From positions 1 to 64,000 of the forward strand of contig CALMYB010000010.1 in NCBI GenBank assembly GCA_937873515.1: 64,000 nt of DNA, given 5' to 3'. The stretch comes from an uncultured Acidobacteriota bacterium (GTDB taxonomy: Bacteria; Acidobacteriota; Blastocatellia; Pyrinomonadales; Pyrinomonadaceae). The position numbers and the translations under genes are program-made. Below the pieces are notes generated by a model, which saw only the letters and a program-made list of their open reading frames with translations, did no database searches and was not told where the DNA came from. The first letter of the stretch is position 1; the number at the start of each line of letters is the position of its first letter. This document shows, piece by piece, positions 26,706 to 35,932 of this stretch.

Positions 26706-28079
26706 TTAATTTGAGAAGATGACAGAGAAAATATTCTCGGCCTGATTGTTTTGAGAATATTCGAGAGTTGCGTGGTGAAGTTCGGCGATGCATTTGGCCA
26801 TTGACAGACCGAGGCCCGCACCGCTCATCATAGTTTCGTTACGCTGCGTCCTAGACTTTTCGACGCGGTAGAATCGGTCAAAGATAGCCTTGCGCTGGGC
26901 TGCTGGAATTTCATCGCCGGTATTGGAGATCGTGACTTGGTGCTGCCCAACATGAACCTTGATAGAGCCGCCGTCAATATTGTATTTAATGGCATTGTCC
27001 AAAAGATTAAGGAATAGTCGGCGTAAAAGAGTTTCGTCGCCCCGGATCTCGGTTTCGCTGCCATCAAACTCGATGGTCAGATTCCTTTTGTCGGCGAGAG
27101 TACGGATAAGACGAACGCAATCGGACACGAGTTCGTCAAGATACAGATTTTGGAGATTCGCTTTTAGGTTGCCGGAATCGGCCCTGGCTAATGTGAAAAG
27201 GTCTTCGACGATCTTGGTCAGACGTTTGCTTTCGTCGTTTACCACTTGTAGCGACTCCTGATAATCGGTTGAGCTGCGGCTATCCTTCGATAAAGCAACT
27301 TCCGATTCTCCGCGAATGATCGCAAGCGGCGTTCGCAGTTCGTGAGACGCGTCGGCCACGAATCGGCGCTGACGATCAAACACAACGTCTAAACGATCTA
27401 GCAATTCGTTAAATACTATGGCGAGGCTGCCGATCTCGTCTTTCGCGTTGGCAATCGGGAGCCGCTCATGTAAATTTGTCGCAGAAATTTGTTTCGCCCT
27501 GTCTCCGATCGTGGCAATTGGTTTTAGGCTCTCTCGGACAAGGAAATAACCACCGAGGCCAGCAAAAATCAAAAGCAACGGAGCGATCAGAAAAAACGCC
27601 TGACGGATGCGGGAATTGAGAGCGATCTCATCTTCGAGTGAGTGAAAAACGTAAAGTTTGTAGTTGTGGTCTTCAATGCCGAACGGCAAAACATGGCTTC
27701 GGAACGCAGTATCATTTATAAAAACGTTTCCAAACTTATTGATATCGACCGAGGCAAGGTCGACCGGAGGTTTATTTTCAGTTGTGAACGCAACCAGTCG
27801 GTTGTCGTCAGTAATGACGGCAAACTGATAATCACGAAATCGAAACTCGTCAAGAGATTCATTAATCAATTCGTCAGGCCCTCGCTGAACTTCCGCATCG
27901 TTCTGTTCGCCTTTGATCGACTCAGCAAGCGTTTGCGCCATTTGTGCGAGATTTTCGTCCGTTTCCTGACGCAAAATACTTACGAATGACGAATAAGAAA
28001 TCAGCGCAAAGGCCCCGACGATAATCGCTAAGACGCAGACATAAAAGAGCGTGAGTTTTACACGGATCGAGCTAAACAT
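26706..28079 (-). CDS. cusS: CusS-like sensor histidine kinase
   Basis: A 457-residue kinase: N-terminal membrane helix (about 7-30), periplasmic sensor (about 31-155), second membrane helix (LIAPLLLIFAGLGGYFL), HAMP (about 185-235), HisKA with DASHELRTPLAIIRGE (His about 244) and HATPase_c (NLLDNAIKYN; AGLGLSMAKCIAELH). Domain order and pairing match the OmpR-partner metal sensors CusS/CopS. It overlaps the regulator gene by 8 bases. The inducing metal is inferred from context as Cu/Ag. Confidence 0.85.
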   Translation of the reverse strand: MFSSIRVKLTLFYVCVLAIIVGAFALISYSSFVSILRQETDENLAQMAQTLAESIKGEQNDAEVQRGPDELINESLDEFRFRDYQFAVITDDNRLVAFTTENKPPVDLASVDINKFGNVFINDTAFRSHVLPFGIEDHNYKLYVFHSLEDEIALNSRIRQAFFLIAPLLLIFAGLGGYFLVRESLKPIATIGDRAKQISATNLHERLPIANAKDEIGSLAIVFNELLDRLDVVFDRQRRFVADASHELRTPLAIIRGESEVALSKDSRSSTDYQESLQVVNDESKRLTKIVEDLFTLARADSGNLKANLQNLYLDELVSDCVRLIRTLADKRNLTIEFDGSETEIRGDETLLRRLFLNLLDNAIKYNIDGGSIKVHVGQHQVTISNTGDEIPAAQRKAIFDRFYRVEKSRTQRNETMMSGAGLGLSMAKCIAELHHATLEYSQNNQAENIFSVIFSN

Positions 28080-28743
28080 CGTTCAATATGTAACCCGACC
28101 CGCGTCGTGTTTGAATGAGCTGCATGTCGAATCCATCGTCGAGTTTGGCCCTTAGCCGATTGATATACACCTCGATGAGATTTGAGAAAGGATCGAAGGT
28201 ATCATCCCAAACATGCTCGGAAATCTCTTCACGTCCGACTACCTTCCCCTTGTTTATCGCAAGAAATTCGATGAGGGAATATTCTTTCGTCGTTAGCTCG
28301 ATCAGACATTCACCTCGTTTGACCGTTCGGGACATTGTATCAATATGGAGATCGGCAATTGTGATTTCCGGAGAACGTATGTCGTTCTGGCGCCGCAGCA
28401 AAGCTCGCAAACGCGCAAGAAGCTCTCGAAATTCAAACGGCTTTGTCAGATAGTCGTCCGCACCGACATCAAGACCTGAGACTTTGTCGTCAATCGCGTC
28501 CCGGGCCGTCAGCAATAGTATCGGTTTCGAGTTACCGCCTTCTCGAAGTTCCCGACAAACTTCAAAGCCATCTTTTCTTGGCAGATTTACATCGAGTATG
28601 AATAGGTCGTAAGTGTTTATAGAAGCCAAATATGTAGCCTCGTCGCCGTCGGATGCTAAATCGACCGCATACGAGTTCTCGCGAAGACCTTTGGCGACAA
28701 AAGCTGCAATCCGATTATCATCTTCGATGAGAAGTATCCGCAT
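28072..28743 (-). CDS. cusR: CusR-like OmpR-family response regulator
   Basis: A 223-residue regulator: receiver (1-118; acidic pocket IEDD, phospho-Asp in FILDVNLPRKDG, Lys in YLTKPFEFREL) and a winged-helix DNA-binding domain (about 128-222; ELTTKEYSLIEFLAINKGKVV, EVYINRLRAKLD, RRGSGYIL). It is the partner of the overlapping kinase. The likely targets are the efflux genes nearby, but I could not identify a convincing repeat operator. Confidence 0.88.
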   Translation of the reverse strand: MRILLIEDDNRIAAFVAKGLRENSYAVDLASDGDEATYLASINTYDLFILDVNLPRKDGFEVCRELREGGNSKPILLLTARDAIDDKVSGLDVGADDYLTKPFEFRELLARLRALLRRQNDIRSPEITIADLHIDTMSRTVKRGECLIELTTKEYSLIEFLAINKGKVVGREEISEHVWDDTFDPFSNLIEVYINRLRAKLDDGFDMQLIQTRRGSGYILNDV

Positions 28744-28889
28744 TGGTCGATTCTACGACAAATAAAATAAACTGGAGATAAACACGGTTAAAGTCTTTGC
28801 CAGTGATTTCACTATCAAAACCCTAACCAGCAACTATTGCTATCCCTGCAAGATATTGGAGATTCATAATTGTTCCCCACTCAGCAATC

Positions 28890-29696
28890 TCATTTGATCT
28901 CAAACGTGAGTGTTGTCCATTTCGATTCATAATTAAGATTCGGATCGTCGAGTTTGGACATATTGATAAACTTGACGTACCACTTGCCGGATCCTTCAAG
29001 TTTCAACTTTATGATTCCTTTGGCGTCACTCCGGAGTTCCGGCGAAAGCTTTATTTTGCCGCTTTCCTCCCGTCCGGCGAGTACGACTTGATTGGAAAGC
29101 GGCTTGCCATCTAGAAGACATAGAACCTCAATCGCGTCCCCTTTTTTGAGACTGTAGGGATTTTGCTGCGGGACGAGTTCGACCGGATAGCCGAGCACTG
29201 TCTTGTAGTCATCGGTCAGTTTTTTGCCAACTTGAAGAATCGCTTTGACGTGCTTGGCGTACCGCTCTTTCGCGTCTTTTTCGAGCTCCCCTGATTTGCG
29301 GCGCTCTTCAAGCGTATCGGGTAAGCCGTCCTCGCGAAGATACTCGTTAAAATCCGCCGCTTTTAGTGCGATTTCTCGCGGCTTGGTTGACAGTCCAACG
29401 ACATAGGTACCCGCCGCCCCGGTTGTCAGGTTTAGAGAGGCAGTCGTTTCGTCCTTTGTAAGATCGGCCTCCACTGGATGCACGCGATTTCCACCCGAAA
29501 CGACGCTCACATCATTTAGCCGAGCGTAGCCAACCGCCCCCTCGCTCGCCAAAAACGTTCCGTTCATGACCTTGACAGTGAACTTCGAATTAGGCTTCAG
29601 GAAATAGCTGTCCGTTTTGAGAAACAGGTCGTGCGCGAAAATCGACGCAACCAGCGACAGCGATAAGATAATTGTAAAAATTGTTTGTTTCTTCAT
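28890..29696 (-). CDS. DUF4198 periplasmic protein, copy 2
   Basis: About 268 residues with a signal peptide (ending IFAHDLF) and a DUF4198-type beta-sandwich: HDLFLKTDSYFLKPNSKFTVKVMNGTF at the start and GSGKWYVKFINMSKLDDPNLNYESKWTTLTFEIK at the end. The mature N-terminus exposes His, as in periplasmic copper and nickel proteins of this fold. The start at 29696 follows AGGAG. It is a tandem paralogue of its upstream neighbour, 13 bases after it, in the copA operon. Confidence 0.83.
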   Translation of the reverse strand: MKKQTIFTIILSLSLVASIFAHDLFLKTDSYFLKPNSKFTVKVMNGTFLASEGAVGYARLNDVSVVSGGNRVHPVEADLTKDETTASLNLTTGAAGTYVVGLSTKPREIALKAADFNEYLREDGLPDTLEERRKSGELEKDAKERYAKHVKAILQVGKKLTDDYKTVLGYPVELVPQQNPYSLKKGDAIEVLCLLDGKPLSNQVVLAGREESGKIKLSPELRSDAKGIIKLKLEGSGKWYVKFINMSKLDDPNLNYESKWTTLTFEIK

Positions 29697-29709
29697 TTCG
29701 ATCTCCTCG

Positions 29710-30519
29710 TTACTTGATTTCAAATGTCAGCGTCGCCCATTTTGATTCGTAATTCAGTTTTGGGTCGTCGATCTTTACCATATTGATAAATTTGGCGTAC
29801 CATTTGCCGGCGCCGGTCAGTTTGATCCCGAGCAGGCCGTCCTTGTCGGTGCGGGAGCTTGTTTCGCCGAGCATTTTGCCCGCGGCCTCGTAGCCGGTCG
29901 TTACTATCTGGCCCACAAGGGGCTTCCCATTCTTGAGACAGAGGATGTCAAGCGTGGCTCCCTTTTTTAGTTTGTAGGGGTTTTGCTGAGGGATCATCTC
30001 CACGGCGTATCCAAGGTTGGTTTTGTAGCTGTCTGTCGGTTTATTGCCCGCCTGAAAGATCGTTTTGACATATTTCGAATAACGGTAACGGGCGTCTTTG
30101 TCGAGTTCGCCGTCGCGCTTTCGGTTTTCCAGAATATCAGGGATGCCTTCGGCGGGCAGGTACTCATTGAATTCCTTTGCCGCGAGTGCGTTCTCGCGCC
30201 ACGAGGTGGAAAGGCCGACGACGTGGGTTCCGGCCTCGGTCGGCGTAACATTGAGAAATGCGGTGGTTTCATTTTTTGTAAAATTCGCCTCGGCAGGATT
30301 CGAACGCGTGCCCGAAGGCGAAACAACGCTCACATCCGTCAAACGCGCTAACGCCACCGCTCCCTCGCTTTCCTGAAACGTGCCGTTCATCACGCTGATA
30401 GAGATCTTCTCGTTGACCTTTACAAAAAAGCTCGCTGGCTTTAAGAAAAGGTCGTGTGCAAAGACCGACAGGGTCGTCAAAACCACCATCATTGCGAAAA
30501 AAATGATCTTTGTTTTCAT
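29710..30519 (-). CDS. DUF4198 periplasmic protein, copy 1
   Basis: A 269-residue secreted protein (signal ending VFAHDLF) of the same DUF4198 family as the next gene: HDLFLKPASFFVKVNEKISISVMNGTF, EFNEYLPAEGIPDILENR, and the same C-terminal YESKWATLTFEIK. The two copies match along their full length, so they arose by tandem duplication. A GGAGG site precedes the ATG. Role unknown; a periplasmic metal carrier fits the position after the copper ATPase. Confidence 0.83.
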   Translation of the reverse strand: MKTKIIFFAMMVVLTTLSVFAHDLFLKPASFFVKVNEKISISVMNGTFQESEGAVALARLTDVSVVSPSGTRSNPAEANFTKNETTAFLNVTPTEAGTHVVGLSTSWRENALAAKEFNEYLPAEGIPDILENRKRDGELDKDARYRYSKYVKTIFQAGNKPTDSYKTNLGYAVEMIPQQNPYKLKKGATLDILCLKNGKPLVGQIVTTGYEAAGKMLGETSSRTDKDGLLGIKLTGAGKWYAKFINMVKIDDPKLNYESKWATLTFEIK

Positions 30520-30532
30520 ATGTCCTCCAGTT

Positions 30533-31183
30533 TTATCTTAGGCATTTGTGCAATCTTATGGTTCCGAACACGCTGTTGAAATGAACCGTTTCCTCGACGA
30601 ATGTAAACCCGGCATCCGTTATCAGTTTGGGCAATAAGCCATTGAAATTATCTGCAGTCGTTTCAAAACCGTCCAGAAATTGAATCAGATATGACGCCCC
30701 GCGCATTAAACGACTCGTGGGCAGCCCCCAATCTGCGACATGAAACTCGCCATCGGGCTTAAGAACGCGGTTTACTTCGCGCAGCGTTTCCGACTTGCTT
30801 TCCCGAGATAGGTGATGAAAAAAAAGGCTGGAAACAATCCGGTCGAAGGATTCGTCTTCGTAAGGCAGATCAAACGACATTCCCTCGTCGAAGGTAATGT
30901 CAACGCCGGCCTTGTGTGCCTTCTTTTTTGCTATCTGTAGGATCTTCGCGTCACCGTCAATCCCGACAATCACAGCGTTCGGCTGCTTCTGTTTCAACAA
31001 AATAGATAGCGTCGCTGTGCCACAGCCTAAATCCAGAGTGCGATGACCATCGGCGATCCCGGCTTGATCAACTAACGCATTCTTGAAAGCGCCTTCGCGA
31101 GTCGTCAGAGCAACTACCGGATCATATAGGCCCGTTAGCCAATCGTAGCTCAAAGCCGGTATGTACTTCTCGTTATTCATCAT
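30533..31183 (-). CDS. Class I SAM-dependent methyltransferase
   Basis: About 216 residues with a Rossmann-type fold: motif I LDLGCGTATLSI, motif II VGIDGD, FDLPYEDESFDRIVSSLFFHH (motif IV) and EVNRVLKPDGEFHVADWG. It resembles UbiE/ArsM-like small-molecule methyltransferases, without the conserved Cys pairs of ArsM. The ATG at 31183 lies 3 bases after the copA stop; a GTG at 31189 would overlap it. Methyltransferases of this kind often accompany copper ATPases in such clusters; the substrate is unknown. Confidence 0.85.
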   Translation of the reverse strand: MMNNEKYIPALSYDWLTGLYDPVVALTTREGAFKNALVDQAGIADGHRTLDLGCGTATLSILLKQKQPNAVIVGIDGDAKILQIAKKKAHKAGVDITFDEGMSFDLPYEDESFDRIVSSLFFHHLSRESKSETLREVNRVLKPDGEFHVADWGLPTSRLMRGASYLIQFLDGFETTADNFNGLLPKLITDAGFTFVEETVHFNSVFGTIRLHKCLR

Positions 31184-31185
31184 TC

Positions 31186-33723
31186 TCACAATTTCAAATT
31201 TCTTAACCGCAGTGCATTGACGATTACCGAAACAGAACTAAAAGTCATTGCTGCACTCGCGATCATCGGACTTAGTAACAAGCCGAAAACGGGATATAGA
31301 ACTCCCGCAGCGATTGGGACGCCGACGAGATTGTAGATGAACGCGAAGAACAAGTTTTGACGTATATTTTTCATCGTCGCTTCGCTCAGCTTTTTCGCCC
31401 GTAAAATACCGCGCAGATCGCCTTTCAAAAGCGTTATATCAGCGGATTCCATTGCTACGTCGGTTCCGGTGCCCATTGCGATGCCGACTTGGGCTTGAGC
31501 AAGCGCCGGAGCATCGTTTACGCCGTCGCCGGCCATTGCGACGATCTTGCCGCTCGCCTGTAGCTCTTTGATCTTTTCCGCCTTTTGTTCGGGCAAAACG
31601 TCGGCGAAAACCTTGTCGATGCCGAGCTTTTTGGCTACTGCGTCGGCCGTAATTGCATTATCGCCCGTCATCATGACGACTTCGATATTTTGTCTATGCA
31701 GTTCGTCGATTGCTTCTTTCGCAGACTCTTTGATCGTGTCCGCGACGCCGACCAGTCCGGCGGGTTTCCCGTCAACGGCTACGAACATTACTGTTTGCCC
31801 TTCGGCTCGAAGCTCATCGGCTTTTCCATCCGCCGGGAAATCAATATTGTTGTCCGTCATCAGCTTCGCATTGCCCAGTAACACTTTTTGCCCGTCGATC
31901 GATCCCGTGATTCCTTTACCAGTGATGGATTCAAAATCGTCCACCTTTGCCAATTCGATATTTTTCTCTTCGGCGCCTTTTATGATCGCTTCCGCAAGCG
32001 GATGCTCGCTCGATCTTTCCAGACTGGCAGCGAGCCGCAATAGTTCGTTTTCCGTAATTCGTAATCCGTAATTCGTAATTGTGCTTTGCAAACGCGGCTT
32101 GCCCTCGGTCAAAGTGCCTGTCTTATCAACAACTATTGAATTCACCTTTTCCAGAATCTCCAATGCCTCGGCTTTCTTAACCAATACGCCGTGCCGCGCT
32201 CCGTGTCCCGTGCCGACCATGATCGACATCGGCGTCGCCAGGCCCAAAGCACACGGGCAGGCAATGATCAGAACCGAAACCGCCGCGACCATCGCGTAGG
32301 CGAAACTGCCGAAGATCATCCAGACGGCGAACGCGACAATCGAAACGACGATAACTGCGGGAACAAAATAAGCTGATACTACATCTACCAATCGTTGGAT
32401 AGGAGCTCGGGAGCGCTGGGCCTCGCCGACCATCCGAACGATTTGCGCGAGCAGCGTGTCGCTGCCGACCTTTTCCGCTTTCATCACAAAGCCGCGTCTG
32501 CCATTGATCGTTCCGCCGATGACCGTGTCGCCGACCGTCTTTTCGACCGGGATCGATTCGCCCGTCACCATCGACTCATCGACCGAAGTATCGCCTTCCA
32601 GGATCGCTCCATCGGTCGGGATTTTTTCGTTCGCCTTAACTCTCAATCTCGCACCCATCTGTACATCCTTGAGTGCAATCTCAGCCTCGGTGCCGTCGTC
32701 GAAAACAACGATCGCGGTTTCAGGTGCAAGTCCGAGAAGGGCCTTGATCGCGCTTGAGGTTTGGCTTCTGGCTCGAAGCTCAAGAACTTGTCCGAGAAGA
32801 ACGAGCGTCGTGATCACTGCCGCCGCTTCGAAATATGCGGCGATCAGGCCCGTATGCACATTACGCATCGACGCAGGGAACAGATCAGGCAGGAACAGTG
32901 CGAAGAGGCTAAAGAGATAAGCCGCTCCTGTTCCGATCGCGATCAGCGTGAACATATTCGGGCTGACATTTTTGACCGAAGCCCATCCACGCTGGAAGAA
33001 AGGAAAACCGCCCCAGAGCACGACCGGCGTCGCAAGAGCGAACTGTATCCAAATAGAAAGGTTCGGCGAGATTATCTCGTGAAAGTTCGGCAGCATTTCC
33101 GCCATCGCCAGAGCGAAAACCGGAAGAGTTAAGACGGCGGAAATCCAAAAACGCCGCTTCATATCGATATACTCCGGGTCAGGAGCGTCGTCGAGCGTCA
33201 TCACCTTGGGCTCAAGCGCCATTCCGCATTTTGGACAGCTTCCCGGACCGATCTGCACAACTTCCGGATGCATCGGGCAGGTGTACTCGACACCCTTGCT
33301 TTCCGCGTCTAATACTTCCTCTTTTTTCTCCTTGAGAAAGCTCGTCGGATTTTGTTTGAACTTATTCAAGCAGCCGGTCGAGCAGAAGTAATAAGTCTGG
33401 CCCTCAAAATCATACTCTCCCGCCGAAGTCTCGGGCTCGACCGTCATTCCACACACCGGATCGACAAACTCTCCTTCGGGAGTAGCGTTCATCTCTCCAT
33501 GCGTAACGGTTTCTTTTTGTTCCCGTCCGATCCCGACAAAACCACTCCCGGGGACGGCCTGCGTTTGCGCGATAAATTTCTGCAAACAGCCTTTCGAGCA
33601 AAAATAATAGGTCGTTCCCTCATGCTTAAAACTTCCAGCCGCTGTCGCCGGATCAACAGTCATACCGCATATCGGGTCGATAAACTCGCCCTCTGCTGCG
33701 TTCTTTTTTACAATTCCTGTCAT
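31186..33723 (-). CDS. copA: Cu(I)-translocating P1B-type ATPase with two YHS domains
   Basis: An 845-residue ATPase. N-terminus: two YHS domains (about 14-58 and 85-130), then a YTCPMHPEV...[11 protein letters not shown] heavy-metal-binding domain (about 148-185) in place of the usual CxxC HMA domains. Core: eight membrane helices, [11 protein letters not shown] (transport Cys pair), DKTGTLTEG (phosphorylated Asp), [14 protein letters not shown] and [12 protein letters not shown]7 has YN and TM8 has MTFSS, the Cu+ (P1B-1) signature. It exports Cu(I)/Ag(I) to the periplasm. A heptamer repeat interrupts the nucleotide-binding domain without breaking the frame. Confidence 0.93.
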   Translation of the reverse strand: MTGIVKKNAAEGEFIDPICGMTVDPATAAGSFKHEGTTYYFCSKGCLQKFIAQTQAVPGSGFVGIGREQKETVTHGEMNATPEGEFVDPVCGMTVEPETSAGEYDFEGQTYYFCSTGCLNKFKQNPTSFLKEKKEEVLDAESKGVEYTCPMHPEVVQIGPGSCPKCGMALEPKVMTLDDAPDPEYIDMKRRFWISAVLTLPVFALAMAEMLPNFHEIISPNLSIWIQFALATPVVLWGGFPFFQRGWASVKNVSPNMFTLIAIGTGAAYLFSLFALFLPDLFPASMRNVHTGLIAAYFEAAAVITTLVLLGQVLELRARSQTSSAIKALLGLAPETAIVVFDDGTEAEIALKDVQMGARLRVKANEKIPTDGAILEGDTSVDESMVTGESIPVEKTVGDTVIGGTINGRRGFVMKAEKVGSDTLLAQIVRMVGEAQRSRAPIQRLVDVVSAYFVPAVIVVSIVAFAVWMIFGSFAYAMVAAVSVLIIACPCALGLATPMSIMVGTGHGARHGVLVKKAEALEILEKVNSIVVDKTGTLTEGKPRLQSTITNYGLRITENELLRLAASLERSSEHPLAEAIIKGAEEKNIELAKVDDFESITGKGITGSIDGQKVLLGNAKLMTDNNIDFPADGKADELRAEGQTVMFVAVDGKPAGLVGVADTIKESAKEAIDELHRQNIEVVMMTGDNAITADAVAKKLGIDKVFADVLPEQKAEKIKELQASGKIVAMAGDGVNDAPALAQAQVGIAMGTGTDVAMESADITLLKGDLRGILRAKKLSEATMKNIRQNLFFAFIYNLVGVPIAAGVLYPVFGLLLSPMIASAAMTFSSVSVIVNALRLRNLKL
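32053..32080. repeat. Four tandem heptamers (CGTAATT) inside copA
   Basis: Units at 32053-32059, 32060-32066, 32067-32073 and 32074-32080 read CGTAATT, CGTAATC, CGTAATT, CGTAATT. On the coding strand they encode ITNYGLRIT, an in-frame addition in the nucleotide-binding domain between DKTGT and the SEHP motif. Similar NYxLRIT-coding heptamer arrays are dispersed in many bacterial genomes. Confidence 0.8.
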
Positions 33724-33751
33724 GAACCCTCCCTGCGGTTTTCAAACTTCC

Positions 33752-33940
33752 CTAGTTGCCGCAACAGCTCGCCTGGCTACCGTCGTTCGGAGCCATGAAT
33801 TTCTGCAGACACGCTGTCGAGCAGAAATAATAAGTTTCTCCATCCTGGTTAAGGCTCCCGGCGGCATTTGCCGGTTTGACCTGCATTCCGCAAATTGGGT
33901 CGATGAAGGTTTCAGCCGTGGTTGTTTCGTATTCCGTCAT
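33752..33940 (-). CDS. Stand-alone YHS-domain protein
   Basis: A 62-residue protein consisting of one YHS domain: [31 protein letters not shown], ending in SCCGN. It is nearly the same as the two copies at the N-terminus of CopA, so it probably delivers or buffers Cu(I) for the pump. It is the first gene after the MerR-type promoter, with copA 28 bases behind. Confidence 0.87.
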   Translation of the reverse strand: MTEYETTTAETFIDPICGMQVKPANAAGSLNQDGETYYFCSTACLQKFMAPNDGSQASCCGN

Positions 33941-33980
33941 TTTGTTATCACTCCTGTCATTAAAAGTAACGACAGGAATT

Positions 33981-34012
33981 ATTCTACAACCTGTCAGCAG
34001 GGGTCAGGTCAA
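33981..34012 (-). promoter_or_regulatory. MerR-family operator/promoter of the copA operon
   Basis: On the minus strand -35 TTGACC (34007-34012) and -10 TAGAAT (33981-33986) are 20 bases apart, the over-long spacer typical of MerR-type promoters. The spacer region carries the dyad ACCTG-N11-CAGGT with a central CCCCTGCTG, close to the E. coli CueR site at copA. It begins 4 bases after the merR-like stop and drives the YHS and copA genes. Confidence 0.85.
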
Positions 34013-34015
34013 GCC

Positions 34016-34432
34016 CTATTTGTCAGTCTCGCTTACTGATTCGATCAAATGACAAACGGAATCACCTGTGGGCATCGAATTCTTCATCTTTGACCAGTCC
34101 TGAAGGGCTTTCTCCATTTTCCGTTGGAGTTTCTGCATCTCCCTGATCTTTCTTTGATTCTCCGCAATCCGGCGAACGATAATTTCCCGGACCATCGGAC
34201 AAGGCGTGTTCCCTTCTTTCGCCTCCTTCAAAATATCCGCGATCTCGGCGAGCGAGAATCCCAGATTACCGGCGGCTTTAATGAACCGAACTCGCACCGC
34301 ATCAGACGGTTGGTAAACCTTGTAGTTGTTTTGCATATTGCGGGCCGGCTTCAGTAACCCGATGCGCGTATAGTGCCTGACCGTGTAAAGCGATACATCT
34401 GATTGCTTTGCCAAAACTGTTGCAGTCATCAT
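34016..34432 (-). CDS. MerR-family metal-responsive regulator
   Basis: A 138-residue regulator: winged HTH (1-70; VLAKQSDVSLYTVRHYTRIGLLKPARN), a dimer helix (about 80-118) and metal ligands CPMV (Cys77-78 region) and VCHLIE near the C-terminus, the arrangement of ZntR/CadR/PbrR-like proteins more than CueR. It would distort the adjacent 20-base-spacer promoter on metal binding and switch on the copA operon. It sits just upstream of that operon, after a DUF305 gene. Confidence 0.9.
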   Translation of the reverse strand: MMTATVLAKQSDVSLYTVRHYTRIGLLKPARNMQNNYKVYQPSDAVRVRFIKAAGNLGFSLAEIADILKEAKEGNTPCPMVREIIVRRIAENQRKIREMQKLQRKMEKALQDWSKMKNSMPTGDSVCHLIESVSETDK

Positions 34433-34448
34433 TAGCTTGATCGACTCC

Positions 34449-34940
34449 TCACTGTTTACGTTCCAACTCGTCGAGTTTATTCTTCATCCAGTCGATTTCC
34501 TTTTGTTGGTCGATCGTTATCGATTTACACAAATCCTTGATCTCCTGGTCTCGAAGATTAGGGTTATCACACATGAGGATCGCTCCTGCGTGGTGCGGTA
34601 TCATCGATTTGAGAAATTGCTTATCCCCGACTAACGTTTGATATCTGATAAAGGCCGTAAACAGAATTAGCAACAGGACGCTAACACCAGCGATGACAAG
34701 ATTGGCCTTTTTGTTGTTGTACATCGACCACATTACAAAGATCTCGATCACGATCATCGGAGCGGTCATGAGCCCGGCCATGTAAATCTGGTTTATGTTT
34801 GGATATACGTTGGCGAAAGAATCGACCATCATGTACATGAACACGAACATCGATATAAACGACAGAACCGCCATGATCGCTAGGTTCACGTACATGCTTT
34901 TCATGTTTTTCATGCTTTCCGTATGCTTCATGTCTTTCAT
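34449..34940 (-). CDS. Membrane-anchored DUF305 protein
   Basis: A 163-residue protein: a Met-rich cytoplasmic lead (MKDMKHTESMKNMKSM), three membrane helices (about 17-42, 51-70, 78-98) and a DUF305 segment with FLKSMIPHHAGAILMCDNPN and TIDQQKEIDWMKNKLDELE. The MIPHH motif is the family hallmark and a likely copper ligand set. It is 16 bases ahead of the merR-like gene and probably heads that unit. Confidence 0.85.
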   Translation of the reverse strand: MKDMKHTESMKNMKSMYVNLAIMAVLSFISMFVFMYMMVDSFANVYPNINQIYMAGLMTAPMIVIEIFVMWSMYNNKKANLVIAGVSVLLLILFTAFIRYQTLVGDKQFLKSMIPHHAGAILMCDNPNLRDQEIKDLCKSITIDQQKEIDWMKNKLDELERKQ

Positions 34941-35028
34941 ATTTCTCAGTCCTCCTAGTTCAAATTCAAACGGTTATTAACTCCAGACGAAAGGCAGAGT
35001 ATTTCGAGTTCCATTACTATGTGGCCGA

Positions 35029-35073
35029 AAAAAAAATGGCGTCGGGCACAATAGGCACTACCCGACGCCTTTT
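35029..35073 (-). terminator. Strong terminator at the end of the third RND operon
   Basis: A 9-base perfect stem GGCGTCGGG/CCCGACGCC (35038-35046 with 35061-35069) has a 14-base loop. On the minus strand it is followed by A and then a run of nine Ts. On the plus strand four Ts follow, so it may also work there. It lies about 70 bases after the NTF2-like gene. Confidence 0.85.
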
Positions 35074-35142
35074 GCTCATCGACCGTATAAACTTCTGGAC
35101 TCCCTTCTAACATGTCCTTATACAGTGTCGAGCAAAATCAAA

Positions 35143-35667
35143 CTACGCCTTAGGTGTCGGAGACGCCGCGGGAGCCGGGGCTCGGCGAGGTGCGCTTGAG
35201 TGCCAGTGAACGATACGCCATTTGCCGTCGCGTTTTTCCAACACCGCCGTGCCAAGGCCACCGCTTTCTACTTTTCTCGTTCCCATCTCAGCCGCGAGAC
35301 TATATTTGAATGTCGCCCACGCGGTCTTGCCATCGACCTTTACCTTCATATCCGAAAACGAGTATTTCGTGTTTTTGAATTCCTTTAGTTCGGGAGCGAG
35401 ATGGGTGTTGCGGTAATCATTCCAACCGTAATTGGCGTGTCCGCTTTCGAAGACGGTGACATCTTCGCTGTTGGCCCAGATCTTATCGAGTGCCGCGAGA
35501 TCGCCTTGTTCAACGGCCAGCGCTTCGCGTGTCATAACGTCCGTCACGGCCTTTACTTCGTCGGTTTGTGCCGAAACACTCTCGTTGAGGCTAATAGCGA
35601 CAGCGCCCGAACCGATCACGACGGCCAAAGCGCCCATCAGCAATCTATTAAAATTTGTTCTTGTCAT
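35143..35667 (-). CDS. Secreted NTF2/SnoaL-like (DUF4440-type) protein
   Basis: A 174-residue protein with a signal peptide (ending VSAQ) and an NTF2-like cone fold (about 38-155): ALAVEQGDLAALDKIWANSEDVTVFESG, WNDYRNTHLAPELKEFKN, and KRDGKWRIVHWHSSA. The C-terminal tail is Ala/Pro-rich. Family members bind small molecules or act as isomerases; no active-site claim is possible here. It ends the operon ahead of the terminator. Confidence 0.8.
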   Translation of the reverse strand: MTRTNFNRLLMGALAVVIGSGAVAISLNESVSAQTDEVKAVTDVMTREALAVEQGDLAALDKIWANSEDVTVFESGHANYGWNDYRNTHLAPELKEFKNTKYSFSDMKVKVDGKTAWATFKYSLAAEMGTRKVESGGLGTAVLEKRDGKWRIVHWHSSAPRRAPAPAASPTPKA

Positions 35668-35721
35668 AAGTTTTTCTCCTCATTTTAGGTCTTACAGAAA
35701 TTCAATGTTTCGCTAGGTCCT

Positions 35722-35919
35722 TTAACCGTCAAGATACATCCCGATACCGAACAGCGATAAGACAATGGCGTCGTAGAATAAATGCTGCTGACTCAAGCCG
35801 AGCAGCGAACCGCCGGTCAATTCCGTTAACCATGCTCCAAACAGAGCGAGAAAAGCCAGGAAGAAAAGGCCTCTGGCCAAGTAATAGGTAAAAGGTGTTA
35901 GTCTGATTTTCTTATCCAT
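35722..35919 (-). CDS. Small two-helix membrane protein
   Basis: 65 residues with two hydrophobic helices (about 12-32 and 42-63) and no recognised family. It is 13 bases after the RND pump gene and 54 bases before the NTF2-like gene on the same strand; such position suggests a pump-associated subunit, by inference. Confidence 0.6.
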   Translation of the reverse strand: MDKKIRLTPFTYYLARGLFFLAFLALFGAWLTELTGGSLLGLSQQHLFYDAIVLSLFGIGMYLDG

Positions 35920-35932
35920 CTTCCATTTCCTT

